Positions 23,280 through 35,080 of a stretch of 64,000 nucleotides of DNA are shown piece after piece. Source of the stretch: Quercus robur (taxonomy: Eukaryota > Streptophyta > Magnoliopsida > Fagales > Fagaceae); the NCBI RefSeq assembly GCF_932294415.1, contig NC_065538.1:52674343-52738342 (forward strand), given 5' to 3'. The notes under the pieces were generated by a model that ran no database searches, was not told where the DNA came from, and saw nothing but the letters and a program-made list of their open reading frames with translations. The stretch's first letter is position 1. Every line of letters starts with the position of its first letter. Both the position numbers and the translations under genes were made by a program.

Positions 23280-25106
23280 TGACTCCTCTCTTGAGACCCT
23301 CCTCAGAAACTGTTGCTCTTGATCCTGCTGAAGACATAGGGTACTTTCAGGCTAAATTGATAATGCCATCATCTACTTGGGTAATCTTCAGAAGGTACAA
23401 AAATTACCGGTTCTTAAGGTGTAATTTTGTAATGCCAATACTACAACCTTTCATGATTCTATTATACCACTTTTCAGTGTATCCGGGAGGAATGCATCAC
23501 TGCACTAAGGTCGCAGTACAATTATTGACTTTCTCAGTTCAAGCAGGAGAATGTTTTGGATTTTTAGGAACAAATGGAGCTGGGAAAATCACAACACTTT
23601 CAAAGCTGTCTGGTATGTAAAAATTCTGTAACGATACATGGGCTATCTGTGGAACATTTAAGTATATCATAGGCTGCCATGAATAGTTTCTAATTCAATT
23701 AATTTTTTGGAGGAGTCAACTTCATAAGAAATTACTACATTTCTGTGATAATTGAGAACTCAAATATATATAGTGTCTGTTCTCCCACTTTGCTGTTTTG
23801 TATGATTGTCTTTTATTTGTATTTACATTCCTGTGGTTTTATGTGGTCCCCAACTTGATGAGCTTCATAAGAATTTGATAATGTTAGAAACTTTTACCAG
23901 TGTCAAGAGTTCTGATTTTTCTATAATTAATAATTAAGTACTTGCATCTCTATCTGTTTTTAATTACATTAGCATGTATCTGAATTTTGAAATATTTAGT
24001 GAGGTCTGTTTTTTATCATATATTTGCCATTGAGGAGAAGAAATCCCCCACTGATGGAACTACTTTTATTTTTGGCACAGATATATGTTCTAATCCCAGG
24101 GCTGCTCGTCGGCATGTATATATTGATTTATTTCATTCCTTTTCCTTTCTTTTTTTTCCCCCCTTGAATTTAGACTCACTATTTGTAATATACTAGTGGA
24201 ACTTAGCTAGCTTGTTTTCTTTTATTATATAATTTCAGATTGGGTATTGCCCCTAATTTGATGCTCTATTAGAATTTTTGATTGTTTGAGAGCATCTTGA
24301 GCTTTATGCAAGAATAAAAGGACTTCCACAGTACAGGATAGATGATGTATGTATTTTAGTTCAAACCTTATAGTTCATTTTACTCATTAAGCTGGTGGTT
24401 AAATCAGAATCTGGTCTACTCTTTGTAGCCACAACCAACTTAGAATTTGTTCCTGTTTGATTCGCAGATTTGATAGTGCGTCAAAGAAATGTTTTTCTTC
24501 TGGGTTCCTTTTCCTCAGTTTGGGATTGAGTGTATTAGTTAGACAATCTGGTTTGTTGTGTGTGTGTGTATGTGAGAGAGAGAGAGAGAGAGAAAGAAGA
24601 AGAAGATGATGAAAGGATCTTGATCTGGTTTATTATTCTCAAATATTTATTTATTTTAGATTGGTAGTAAGAATTTGTATTAATATTTAAAATAAAGAGT
24701 ACAATAATACAGAGTCTATGACTTCTGCAATATTCTTTGGTTTACCAGCATCTACTGAAAGCCAATGAAGTAAGGAGCTGACAAACATCGATTTAACCCT
24801 CAAAATTGACAATTCATGCCCCTCGAAAGTTCTTCCTCAGGCTCTATGAGCACGATGGTACTAAATTCCAAGCCTGAAGGAGCTTGGTTTCCTTTTTGGA
24901 CCTTTAAGCATCATGTATACATATTTAGCCATCACACACCAAACACTGAAGATCACCACTCTTCTTACACATACAACAACAGTCAACCATGATCATCCCT
25001 CACATTTGAGATCATCCCTCAAGCTATCTGAACAAGTTGTAATGGAAAAACTAGTGGAGTTCGAGCTGTTGAAGCATGCAGAAAAATCATCATTTTCCCT
25101 TAGTTC
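23280..25106 (+). pseudogene. ABCA1-like pseudogene, first nucleotide-binding domain
   Basis: Pieces of a plant ABCA1 transporter occur in the correct order. First comes a linker with [18 protein letters not shown] (about 23281-23350). Then comes VYPGG with [19 protein letters not shown] (about 23480-23613), ending at GTATGT. Next is SPTDGTTFIFGTDICSNPRA (about 24035-24118). Then IGYCP to YARIKGLPQYRIDDV (24240-24348) has two in-frame stops (after IGYCP and before EHLELY). The last piece is VMEKLVEFELLKHAEKSSFSLS (25037-25105). Exon borders with GT and AG are kept, so this is an unprocessed copy. In the Walker A, GAGKTT has become GAGKIT, which would impair nucleotide binding. ABCA1-type proteins are membrane lipid or small-molecule transporters; this copy is dead. 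The D-loop and Walker B exons are missing. Confidence 0.85.
24566..24606. repeat. GT and GA microsatellite
   Basis: A short (TG)n run is followed by (GA)n and GAA repeats, inside an intron of the ABCA1-like pseudogene. Confidence 0.85.
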
Positions 25107-26836
25107 CTAAAGTAAGTTAAACTATATGCCTACTTGAAATTGACCATGTCAAACTGCATTATCTCTAAATTAAAGAGCTCGAAATAAATCGTCTTGATTG
25201 AAATTAAGTTAAGAAAAATCACCTCAATTAAAGCTACATCTTAAGATATTAAAATATTCAATCCTAATAACACTAAATTGCATTGAAATGAACATTCATA
25301 CAGATCAAATTGTCACAAAAATGTAAAGATCACGTCAAATTTCAGAATAATCACATATATAAATAATTAAATACTATGACATAAACTAACATGCATAAGA
25401 TGATAATTAACTTACAAGTCTAGTGGCCTAAGAGACTAGCTCCTAATAACCTATTCTAAAATGATCATCGAAAAGTGCCTTTTTTTTTTTTAATCTTAAA
25501 ATAAATTCTCTAGTTTGTAAGTGTTGTTCGTGGCTCCATTCATGAGAATTGAGCCAAATCTAATTATACTTTGAGAGTATGACAGTTATTTTCTTCTTTG
25601 ATGCCATGTGTCCCTCTCTATTTCACTCTTTCTGCCAAGTGTTCCACGAGTTAGCACTTAGTAAACTTTCATTTTTTTTTTTATAATATTTAGTAAACTT
25701 TCATTAACTGTGAAGGCAACCTTGTTCTAATATTCCCTTGTCCATTAACTATCATATGCTTCCCAAGTGTGTTTTTTACCTGAATTATCACATGTTTCTC
25801 TCATGTCACCTTTTAATGAGTTGGTGCGAATCTGGGCTTCCTTTTCTGTGGGCTTCGATCCTTTGCAGTAGTTATGAACATTATAGAGAGATCTCTGTGC
25901 TCTTATAGGCCTGGCCCATCTTGCCATATGTCACTTAAAAACTAATATTTGTCCTAACTATATTGTTCCATCTTGCTTTATATGTTCAAAGAAAAATTTG
26001 CATCTTGCTTTATATGTTCAAGTCAAACTCTTATATCTAATTATTTTTATAAATAAAAAATTTTCCTAAATAAAATAAAAAATCAAAGAGCATGACTATT
26101 CTATACTATAACTAGAATAATATGTTTTTTAAAAAAGTTGTACAATTAGAAAACAAAAAAGACTAATTGACGGATCCTGTTGATCATATAATTGGGAGGG
26201 AACGAGTCACATTAGAGGTGAATGACCAGAGATGCCCTTAATTACCACAATGAGGCCAATCCCTCTTTTAATAGATTAAACTTATGAATATGAATGAAGA
26301 AATGAATGTCAGGTTCTTTCTTTAACGGCTAACCCCAAGAAATTTCTTAATGTTGATACTTTTTGTTTCTTCGAGTCATGGGTTTGCAGTCCTCCTTTGA
26401 GTGTGGGTTTAATTGGATGAATCTGTCAAGTCAAGGTCAACGTATATAGTAGCATGGTGAATCAATGTACCAACTTGTAATAATTTTTTTTTTTTAATCC
26501 CGTTTATTCTTTCTCTCCTCTACTATCCAACTCTTTAGCCTTCTCTCTCCCCCCTATGGTATTATATTAATGACATGAACTGCAAGATAAAGAATTGGAC
26601 GTAAAATGTTTTGTTCTAAAAAAAAAAGGTGTAACTTTTGTTGTTAAAGTGGTTATGTAAAATAGATAACCTTGAATTTATTAATGCAAAAAAGGTCTGC
26701 AACCACTAAATCATTGGTAGTTTTTTAAACAATTGTAAATTATATCCTATAATTGAAATATTAGTATTCCTTGATCTATAATTCTCAATCATTATCCTAA
26801 GACCTCATATTAACAATACAATTACTTTAGCCATTA
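25107..26836. other. Non-coding, nothing recognised
   Basis: AT-rich DNA between the ABCA1-like remnant and the first Helitron. The 60-codon minus frame at 25745-25927 matches nothing I know. Confidence 0.4.
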
Positions 26837-27719
26837 TCTGTATATATTAAGAGGATTCAGAAAGTTAGTTATTGCTTCTTCTTTTTTCTGTCAAAAATAT
26901 CCTTAAATTAATTAACCAACAACTTAAAAATGGGGTAAAAATAGTAAATTGCCAAAAAAAGTCAGTTATTTCTTTTTTTACTATCAAAAATACCCCTACC
27001 TAAAACTTAAAAATGGGGTTAAAATAGTAAATTGACTGTATATATTAAGAGGATTCAGAAAGTTAGTTATTGCTTTTTTTTTTTCCTGTAAAAAATACCC
27101 TTAAATTAATTAACCAACAACTTAAAAATGAGGTTAAAATAGTAAATTGCCAAAAAAAGTCAGTTATTGCTTTTTTTTACTGTCAAAAATACCTCTACCT
27201 AAAACTTAAAAATGAGGTTAAAATAGTAAATTGACAAAAATAATAAATTCCTACTTCTACGTTGAAATGTTTTCCTACTTCTAATAAACTCTTACTTTTA
27301 CGTAAAGAGAAATGATATGTCTACAATATTTTTACAACAAATCCTAAGTGACAGGTTGTTACTGGTTGTTTTTGTTGGGGTAAAAAAGTAATTTTAGTAT
27401 TAGTTTCAAATTTGAACCAATAACAAGTAACCACCTGTGATTTGTTGTAAAAATGTTGTAGACTTAGAATCTCCCTTACGTTAATTTAAATTCCTACTTT
27501 TACTCGTTAATTCCCTACAAAATAGGATCACTCTTTTGTTGGTTTTAAAACTCCTCAAATCTACAAAACTCACCTCACGTATTTATTATTTTTTTTTACC
27601 CAAAAAATAGAAGAAAAAAAAGGCCCACGTTTTTTTTTGGTAATTGGAAAAAATAGAAATCTCAAATTATAATAAATGCAAATTATTAATCTTTACCTAA
27701 GCGCGTGCTTAGAGGCTAG
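26837..27719 (+). mobile_element. Non-autonomous Helitron
   Basis: The 5' end is TCTGTATATATTAAGAGG, and the 3' end has a short hairpin (AAGC GCGT GCTT, 27699-27710) followed by AGAGGCTAG. It lies between A (26836) and T (27720), the AT target used by Helitrons, without target duplication. Length is 883 bp with no coding capacity. Its 5' half is internally duplicated: the phrase beginning 'tgtatatattaagagg' recurs at 27029 and is followed by the same 170-bp sequence. Rep/helicase is absent, so movement would have depended on an autonomous relative. Confidence 0.75.
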
Positions 27720-28329
27720 TCTATACTACTATTTAAGAGACTTTCCATATTTAGGATCCTCAATTTAGATGTTCAAAATATTTTCAAATTCATTTGTTTG
27801 TAAAACTAAAACAATAGAGTTAGACATGTAAAATTAGTAATTTAAAAACTCCTAAATTTTTGCTAAATAAAAAAATAAAATAAAACAGTTTTCCTCCACC
27901 TTTACATTTTTTTGTAAATAATAATAAAATATTTTTTTTCCCTCTCTTTATCTCATGTTATCCACATTCCTTAATATTAGGCACTTTCACCTCTCTTTTA
28001 AATTCCTCACGTCGAAATTTCTTATTTGAAGTGGTTGTTTCATTTTAAAATTTCTCTCTCCTATTTTCTAGCATCAAATGAATCGAGAACTGCCTCTTCA
28101 CTTATTTTCTTCCCCCCATCAACTTCCCAACTAACCCCAAAATCGCATATCCCGCCCACTACAAAAATAGATTTTTTTTTTTTCTTTTGTATTACAAAAA
28201 GGCTAACATTACATTTTTGGTTACACAAATGGCTTCCAAATACGCAGAGCCAATGGTGAATCCTTTTCTTCTATGTCTCCCATTGTTTAGGTTTTTTCGT
28301 TTTTATTTTTATTTTTTATTTACAACTTT

Positions 28330-28470
28330 GAAGACACATGCTTTTTGAAACAGGAGTCGACGGAGGCGATCTGGATTTCATACCAATGTACCAAAGCTCT
28401 AGCGTCTTTGTCGGCTCCATTGACAACTCAGTAGTCGATGGCTCTATAGAAAAGAAGTCCTAGTGAGGCA
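28330..28470 (+). other. Gene-like fragment, unidentified
   Basis: A segment of noticeably higher GC has the open phrase GVDGGDLDFIPMYQSSSVFV and reaches EKKS before a stop. Upstream, an ATG at 28229 starts MASKYAEPMVN. This looks like captured coding DNA, but I do not recognise the family. It lies inside the possible larger Helitron. Confidence 0.3.
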
Positions 28471-28702
28471 CTGCCACGGTCATGCAAATTTACAACACAT
28501 TTGTTTCCCCTCCAATAGTATGTTCAATTTGAAAATTTAAAAAATTTAAAAGCTTTATTATACTGTTGTTGAAGAAAAAGAAAAAGAAAATACAAAACCC
28601 TTTCTTTCACATTCTACAGTATAAAGTAGAGAAGAATCCTTCCCATCAAAACTTGATAAGTTTTATTCATAAATTTCAAGCATAAAACAGTTTACACTTT
28701 AT

Positions 28703-28724
28703 GCCCCCCCCCCCCCCCCCCCCT
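28703..28724. repeat. Poly(C) tract
   Basis: About 20 consecutive C; the complementary strand could form a G-quadruplex. Its length is also prone to sequencing error. Confidence 0.85.
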
Positions 28725-29339
28725 TCTTTTTTAATAATATTTATCTTTTGTGTAGTTTGTCCATTAAAATGGAATTAACATCTTCAAATCTAAACAGGTC
28801 ATCTTAAAATTCAATGCTTAAATTGTGTGTCACTTTTTTATGATTTAGCCAAAAAGAATGTGGGACTTAACTTCAAAAAATTTACTCAAAAAAAAAAAAA
28901 AAAAACAAAACAAAACAAACAAACAAACTTTAAAAGATTTTTTAAAATATTGTGCAATTAAGGTCATCGTCTTTTTGTTGGTGCAGATTTAATAGTATTG
29001 TATTGTATGGTACTCCTTTATTGTTTTTTTTTTTTTTTTTTGGTTTTGTTTTTTGTATTTTATAATCGGTAATTATTAGGGGCACAACCAATTATATGAA
29101 ACCCAATAGATTTTATTAATCATTTAGTTTGGTGTATAATTGACTTATTGAAGTGGATGCATAGATTATTTTGATGTTAAATTTGGAAATGAATCAGGAT
29201 AAAAGCGCCATTAGGTGTCTTTCAAGAGAGAAGGATACTTTTTTTAAAACTATTTTCTGGCAAAATTTATTCCTAATTGAAGCTACAAAGTATAAGAAAG
29301 GCAAATATTTTGATGTTTCATTTTAATGTAGGAATAGCC

Positions 29340-29672
29340 GTGGTTGCAATATTTTCATGAGACGTCAAAGAAATGAAGAGTGCAGAGGAAGACTACTACT
29401 TTATTGTTATCTGTGAGAGTTCTATCTACCTGGCTTTTTGACATGAGAAGAAATGGTATTATATTTATGACCACTAGCAAAGAGGTAGCCAATCTAACTC
29501 CAGAGCATACAAGACCAAGATGGAAACAGAAACACATGATGGTGGTGAAACACTTAGGAAAATATAGAAGAATAATGTATCAAGCTTTTTTGTGTTCCTT
29601 CTTATCTAACAGAGGAACAAAGGGAATTGGCAAAACAAGCTTCTTTGTTTATATGTTACTTATTTGGACTTA
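29340..29672 (+). other. Unidentified open frame, possibly captured coding DNA
   Basis: A 97-codon frame (29380-29673) begins MQRKTTTLLLSVRVLSTWLF and has a basic middle with PRWKQKHMM. Composition is more balanced than the AT-rich surroundings. No domain, signal or splice context identifies it. It could be a fragment of a host gene carried by the enclosing Helitron, or chance. Confidence 0.25.
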
Positions 29673-30288
29673 AGTTCCATGTAAACTATAAAGTAGTATT
29701 TTGTATGCTAATGTCTTATGTATTTCCTTTGATATTAAAAAAATTGCTAGAATTTTTAAAGGAACTGAAGTCAAACTGTTTAAATTGAAACCTAAATTAG
29801 TCTTGATGATGCTTTTTAATTAAATGAGAACAATAAGGAGTTTTTTTTTTTCTTCCTTTTTGGATTGTTTAATTTTTTATAATTTTAAAAATACATTTAT
29901 TTTATTGAAAAGAGTGATTTAATAATAAGACAAACCCAAAGGATAAATTTAGAAATTTAAAATTGTTTATAAGTTTCTAATCCCACTTACAATTTACAAA
30001 TTTATGTACATAATCTTTCAAATTCTTTAAATTAAGTAAAAAAGAAAAAAGATTTAAAAAGTGACGGTAAAAAAATACAAATTCCAGAAATAGGATACAC
30101 GTTCTATACTTTAATTATTTGCAGTTATAGTTTAAAATATTATAATTTTTATTATTAATTAAAAAAAAAGCATCTACACATTATAATACAATGAAATATG
30201 AAAACTTTTAGATAAATGCAAAAGATTATTAAAGGTTTATTCCAAGAATTTGATTTTTTATACCATTTTGTTTCGTTGAGCCTATGTG

Positions 30289-30670
30289 TTAAAGAAGGAA
30301 AAAAAATGCTAAAGAAAGTTCTATTGACAAAGCGAAATGAATATATTTTTTTGGGAATTAAAACTCAATTAACAATTAAATGAATTCTTGAAATGTAGGG
30401 TATTCATGTTTGATAGAATTTGGGGAACGTGAGTAGGCATCTTTTTATAAAACAAAATGTACTTTGTTAAATTATATACCTATGTTAAGGAAGGAAAAAC
30501 ATGCTAAAGAAAGTTTTATTGACGACGTGAAATGAACATGATTGTTTGGGAATCAAAACTGAATTAAATAATAAATGAATTCTTGAAATATACGATATTC
30601 ATATTTGATAGAATTGGGAAAACACAAGGAGGCATCTTTTTTATAAAACAAAATGTACTTTGTTAAATTA
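30289..30670. repeat. Diverged tandem duplication, about 190-bp unit
   Basis: Both copies (30289-30478 and 30484-30670) run from 'ggaaaaa(a)catgctaaagaaag' through 'aatgaattcttgaaat' to 'tttgttaaattata'. Divergence is moderate. The second copy ends exactly where the minus-strand Helitron terminus begins. Confidence 0.8.
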
Positions 30671-30672
30671 TA

Positions 30673-30815
30673 CTAGCCTCTAAGCACACATTCAAGTGCA
30701 TGCTCAGATGTTCTTCTATTTTTTTGGGTAAAAGTTAATAATTTGCATCTATTATAATTTAGGATTACTACATTTTCCAATTACAAAAAAAACCTAAGGG
30801 TTTGATGAGTATTAT
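30673..30815 (-). mobile_element. Helitron 3' end, minus strand
   Basis: Read on the minus strand, the stretch ends TGTGCTTAGAGGCTAG followed by T, like the 3' end at 27719. It also shares with 27593-27690 (opposite orientation) the subterminal phrases 'aaattataata(a/g)atgcaaattattaa' and 'acccaaaaaa(a)tagaag'. The 5' end of this copy is not identified. Confidence 0.6.
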
Positions 30816-30864
30816 GCATTAGCAGGTGAAATAATTTTTCATCACACCCTTAGCTATGCAAATT

Positions 30865-31920
30865 ATTCATTTTACTTTGTCACAATTTGAAGCATTACGT
30901 TGATAATTTTATAGATCTACGTCTCTTTAGTCTCTATTTGCAACTTGAGAGGGGTAGTTTCGACATTCTAGTCTTGCGGTAGTAACTCGTGTTCAATTAC
31001 TCAACTTATAGGCTATAGGCTTAGTTAGCCACACGTTTGTACCAAAGCTAATGTTTGTAGTCTATGACTCTGTACTCTGTGTGCTGGTGCCAAGAAAATC
31101 TAATCTAAGTTTTCTAGTGCCAAGAAAATCTAATCTAAGTTTTCTACTTCTGTTTCTTTATTCCTTTCACATAATATGTTTCTGTTTTGACCCTCTTTTA
31201 TGTTTTTGAGTCCTTGTTCCCCTGTTTGATTGTTTGTTTGCCTTTAACGTGCTAGATTAGGGTTTCTCTTCAATGTTTTCTTTGTTTTATTATGAATAGG
31301 CATATGATATGATCATGCATTAATGTATAGATGCTGAGATGTAGTAAGGTAAGTAAGATAAGGCATGCATTCACATGTACATGCATTTGATTGGGATATA
31401 ATCTTGTTTAAATTTGATGAATGTGACATGTGAGCTTGGAATATGTTTGTGTTCTTAATGCTCTCCAGTGATTCTTTGATTCTACCATCATTTGTTTGCT
31501 CCCTTGAATGATATGCATGATAGGTGTATGCTAGGGTTTATGATGATATTAGAAGCATGATAGAGGTATTTTAGAGTTTGGGATGAAATGTCACGTTGTA
31601 TGCTTAGATGTATGCTAGTGTGTGTGAGTATAGAATGCAATGTTGAATATGTCTTTAATAAGATTAAGACGTAAGAAAAAATGAGTAGAAGCCAATCCAT
31701 GGGTTGGGTGGTTTTGGGTGCCTAACATCTTCCCAAAATCATACCTAAACTTCGAGCCTATACTTTGGTAGTAAGATCAGTCCTTCCACATAAGGGCGCT
31801 ATGTAAATGGTTTCTAAACCTAATTTAGGTGAAAACTCCATCTTTTCTCCGCCTTGGTCCACTCAACCGAGGAAAACTACCCTATCCTCCCAAAGAGGGA
31901 GAAAACAGTTGACGCCCACA
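30865..31920. mobile_element. LTR-like remnant, possibly Tat/Ogre (Ty3/gypsy) lineage
   Basis: The segment around 31690-31920, with 'gttttgggtgcctaacatcttccc' split by variation and a 'gacgcccaca' end, resembles the 3' part of the LTR and leader of Tat/Ogre-type elements. No coding region or second LTR is seen, so it would be a solo or partial LTR. Boundaries are approximate. A 30-bp phrase beginning 'gtgccaagaaaatc' is duplicated in tandem at 31087-31146. Confidence 0.35.
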
Positions 31921-31929
31921 ACGCTCATG

Positions 31930-32325
31930 CGCGTGCTCAGAAGCTCTTCTATTTTTTTTGGATAAAAGTTAATAATTTGCATCTATTATAATTTAGGATT
32001 ACTAAATTTTCCAATCACAAAAATACTTTGAATTGTGATTAGTGTCATGCGTTTGTGATTGAAATATAGGGATGTGATGAGTATTATGTGTTTGTGAGTG
32101 AAATAAGTATTTTGTTTATAAGTGTTTTGCGTTTGTGAGTGTTCATATATAAAAAATTATTTCACTCATAAACGCAGAACACTTATCACACCTCTAAGTA
32201 TTTTTGTTATTAGAAAATATAATAATCCTGAATTATAATAAATGGAATTTATTAACCTTTACCCCATAAAAAAGAAAAAAAAAAGAAAAGAAAAGGCTCA
32301 CGTGAATGCTTAAAGGCTAGTATAT
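31930..32325. repeat. Imperfect palindrome of two Helitron 3' ends
   Basis: The left arm (31930-32100) is a second minus-strand copy of the Helitron subterminal sequence seen at 30698-30815. The right arm (about 32155-32325) is the same sequence in plus orientation, ending TTAAAGGCTAG. Together they form an inverted repeat with a short centre. 'cgtttgtgagtg'-like phrases lie on both sides. Confidence 0.55.
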
Positions 32326-32396
32326 GTGATTACTTTACAAATTGAAAATTATTAATCTTTAAAAGAAAAAAATAAATAAAAGCCTCACATGATGCT

Positions 32397-32431
<35 letters not shown>

Positions 32432-32950
32432 ATTTATGGGAAAGCCTCTTATGTTGTCAAGTTTTGTTAGTCCTAAAATGTAGCCCATTAGTATACATCC
32501 ATAACAAAAGTTTCAAATGCCTAAAAAAACAAAACAAATAAATAGTATAGGAAAAACTAACGATTGTTAAAAAAAAAAAATTAATGAGATTTTTATCAAG
32601 TTTTCTTTTTTAATCCTAAAGGTAGCCACTTAATCTTAAAATGTGACCATTAAGTACACATCCATTACAAAAGTTCCAAACACTGAAAATGATTTTCATA
32701 ACATTTGTCAAGTATGCAACCAAACATTGTAAAATGAAAACATTTTACACTAAAAATATTTTCAATGTAAAATATTTTACTTCGAAACAAACGAAGCCTT
32801 AATTACAGGCACACAAATTTTTACTCACCGTATTTGAATCCAAATTTCAAATTTCAAATTCCAATAGACATAAGCAATAATGGATAAAATGCAACCAATC
32901 ATGTTCATTGGGTGCCATTAACTACTACAACCAACAGAATATATTTTCTA
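32326..32950. other. Non-coding, nothing recognised
   Basis: AT-rich DNA with a 27-base T run (32400-32427). Another CTAG-ending phrase, CACATGATGCTAG, precedes the T run but has no clear partner. Confidence 0.4.
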
Positions 32951-32956
32951 CAAGAC

Positions 32957-35075
32957 GAATGAAGCACCTTTTCTCACGTACTCAAAAAACTTCAAATAGG
33001 AGCAGTTATTTAAAATTCCCAGCAAATTTCAACAACGCCATCTATGTGTTTTTTTCTTTTTTTCTTTCTCAATTCCTATACTTTAGGAATTCCTTATATG
33101 GTAGTAAAGGCTAGAAGATACAAGGTTACCACCAAATATCTCAAGTCAAATTTAGATTGTAATGAAACTTTTGCTTTCAAGGAAGAACAGATTAACAGTA
33201 ATGAAGAAGTTGAGATACTTCTAAAGGATGGGTTGCCGTCACCATTGGCAAAGTTTCTTTGCTGATCTCCGATGCTCTTTGACATGATTCAGTTGGTACT
33301 TCATCTGCACTCTATTGGTATGCATTAAAGGATAGAAATAATAGGAACATAAATATGGAGGTTAATCTGACCTACTAGATGGGGACTCAAGCCGATGTAG
33401 AATTTGCTAGTTCTTGGCATTCAGATTCAGCTATTGATATGTGTTGCATTCCTTTGACCCGTTCAAAACAATACCATTCACCAATTCTTTGTTATCTTAG
33501 AGTTAGTGTGAATGAAGTAATGCTTAGAGATAACAATGAAAATGGGGCGAATGAAGCACCTCTTCTCACGTTCTCAGAAAACTTCAAATAGAAGCAGTTA
33601 TCTAAAATTTCTAGCAAACTTCAACCATGCCATCTATGTGCTTTTTCTTTTTCTTTTTTATTTCTCAATTCCTATACTTTTGGTAAAGTATATGAATTCC
33701 TTATGTAATAGTGAAGGTTAGGAGATACAAGGTTGCCACCAAATATCTCAAGTCAAGCTCAGATTGTAATGAAATTTTTGCTCTTTGGCATGATTCAATT
33801 GGTACTTCATATGCACCTTATTGGTATGCATTAAAGGATGGAAATAATAGGAACATAAATATGGATTTTAGTCTGACCTAGTGGATGGAGACTCAAGCCA
33901 ATGCAGAATTTGCTAGTTCTTGGCATTTGGATTTAGCTATTGATACATGTTGCATTCCTTTTACCCGTTCAAAACAATATGACTCACCAATTCTTTGTTA
34001 TCTTAGAGTTAGTGTGAATGAAGTAGTGCTTAAAGGTAACAATAAGAATGAGGCAAATGAAGCACCTCTTCTCACGTACTCAGAAAACTTCAAATAGGAG
34101 CAGTTATCTAAAATTCTCAACAATCTTCAACAACGCCATGTGTTTTTTTTTTTTTTTTTTTCCTTTCTCAATTCCTATACTTTTGGTAAAGTATAGGAAT
34201 TCTTTATGTGGTAGTGAAGATTAGGAGATACAAGGTTGCCACCAAATATCTCAAGTCAAGCTTAGATGGTAATGAAACTTTTGCTTTCAAGGAAGAACAG
34301 GTTAACAATGATGAAAAAGTTGAGATACTTCTAAAGGATAGGGCTGCCATCATCATTGGCAAAGTTTCTTTGCTGATCTTCTATGCTCTTTGACATGATT
34401 CAGTTGGTATTTCATATGCACCCTATTGGTATGCATTAAAGGATAGAAATAATAAGAACATAAATATGGAGGTTAATCTAACCTACTGGATGGGGACTTA
34501 AGCCGATGCAGAATTTGCTAATTCTTGGCATTCGGATTCAGCTGTTAATACGTGTTGCATTCCTTTTACCCGTTCAAAACAATACCATTTACCAATTCTT
34601 TGTTATCTTAGAGTTAGTGTGAATGAAGTAGTGCTTAGAGGTAGCATTGAGAATAGGGCGAAAATTTATGAGAATGCCACACTTGGAGATGTGGCCAAGA
34701 AAACTAAGGTGTTAAATAATGTGAATCCTAAGTGGGATGAGCTTATCCTATTTGTTGTGGTTGAGCCCTTTGATGGATCATTGGTTTTGACAGTGAAGGT
34801 ACAACCTAATACTAATGGGGGAGAGAAGTGTAATTATTGGAAAGTGCACAGTTCCCATGGAAAATGTACAGAAGCAGGAGGATGATGCACCTGTTTTTAG
34901 TGATTGGTATAGCTTGTGGGGCCTCAAGGAATGGTTAGGAAGCTTCATATGGGAATTTTCTTGGATCGTGGATATCACATTTTTGATGAGTCTATCCATT
35001 ACAGCAAATTTAGTGATACCTAGTATTGGAGTTTTACATTTGGAAATATTGAAACATTTATCTATTACAATAAAT
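32957..35075 (+). pseudogene. MCTP (C2-domain) pseudogene with triplicated fragment
   Basis: Three direct copies start at 32957, 33549 and 34055. Each holds, in family order, a C2 piece (VVKARRYKV..., ETFAFKEEQ, VEILLKD), a WMGTQADVEFASSWHSD-type linker (clearest in copies 1 and 2) and YLRVSVNEV, the opening of the next C2 domain. This order is that of plant multiple-C2-domain and transmembrane proteins (MCTP; QUIRKY/FTIP family), which tether the ER at plasmodesmata. Copy 2 lacks about 85 bp of the C2 piece. Only copy 3 continues into the next C2 domain (NPKWDELILFVVVEPFD, then GKCTVPMENV, then DDAPVFSDWYSL). Stops and frame breaks occur between pieces, and the membrane region is missing. 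Copies 1 and 2 break off at the same point, so the unit was duplicated after truncation. Confidence 0.75.
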
Positions 35076-35080
35076 ATATC

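Larger units (their letters stand above)
27720..32320 (+). mobile_element. Possible larger Helitron, composite
   Basis: Directly after the first Helitron, a second 5'-like end begins TCTATACTACTATTTAAGAG. A candidate 3' end, TGCTTAAAGGCTAG then T, occurs at 32307-32320. If both belong together, the element is about 4.6 kb and encloses smaller insertions (an inverted Helitron end at 30673 and an LTR-like piece). Two gene-like stretches of unknown origin (28200-28480, 29340-29672) would be its cargo. The pairing of the ends is inference; they could come from two different copies. Confidence 0.4.
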
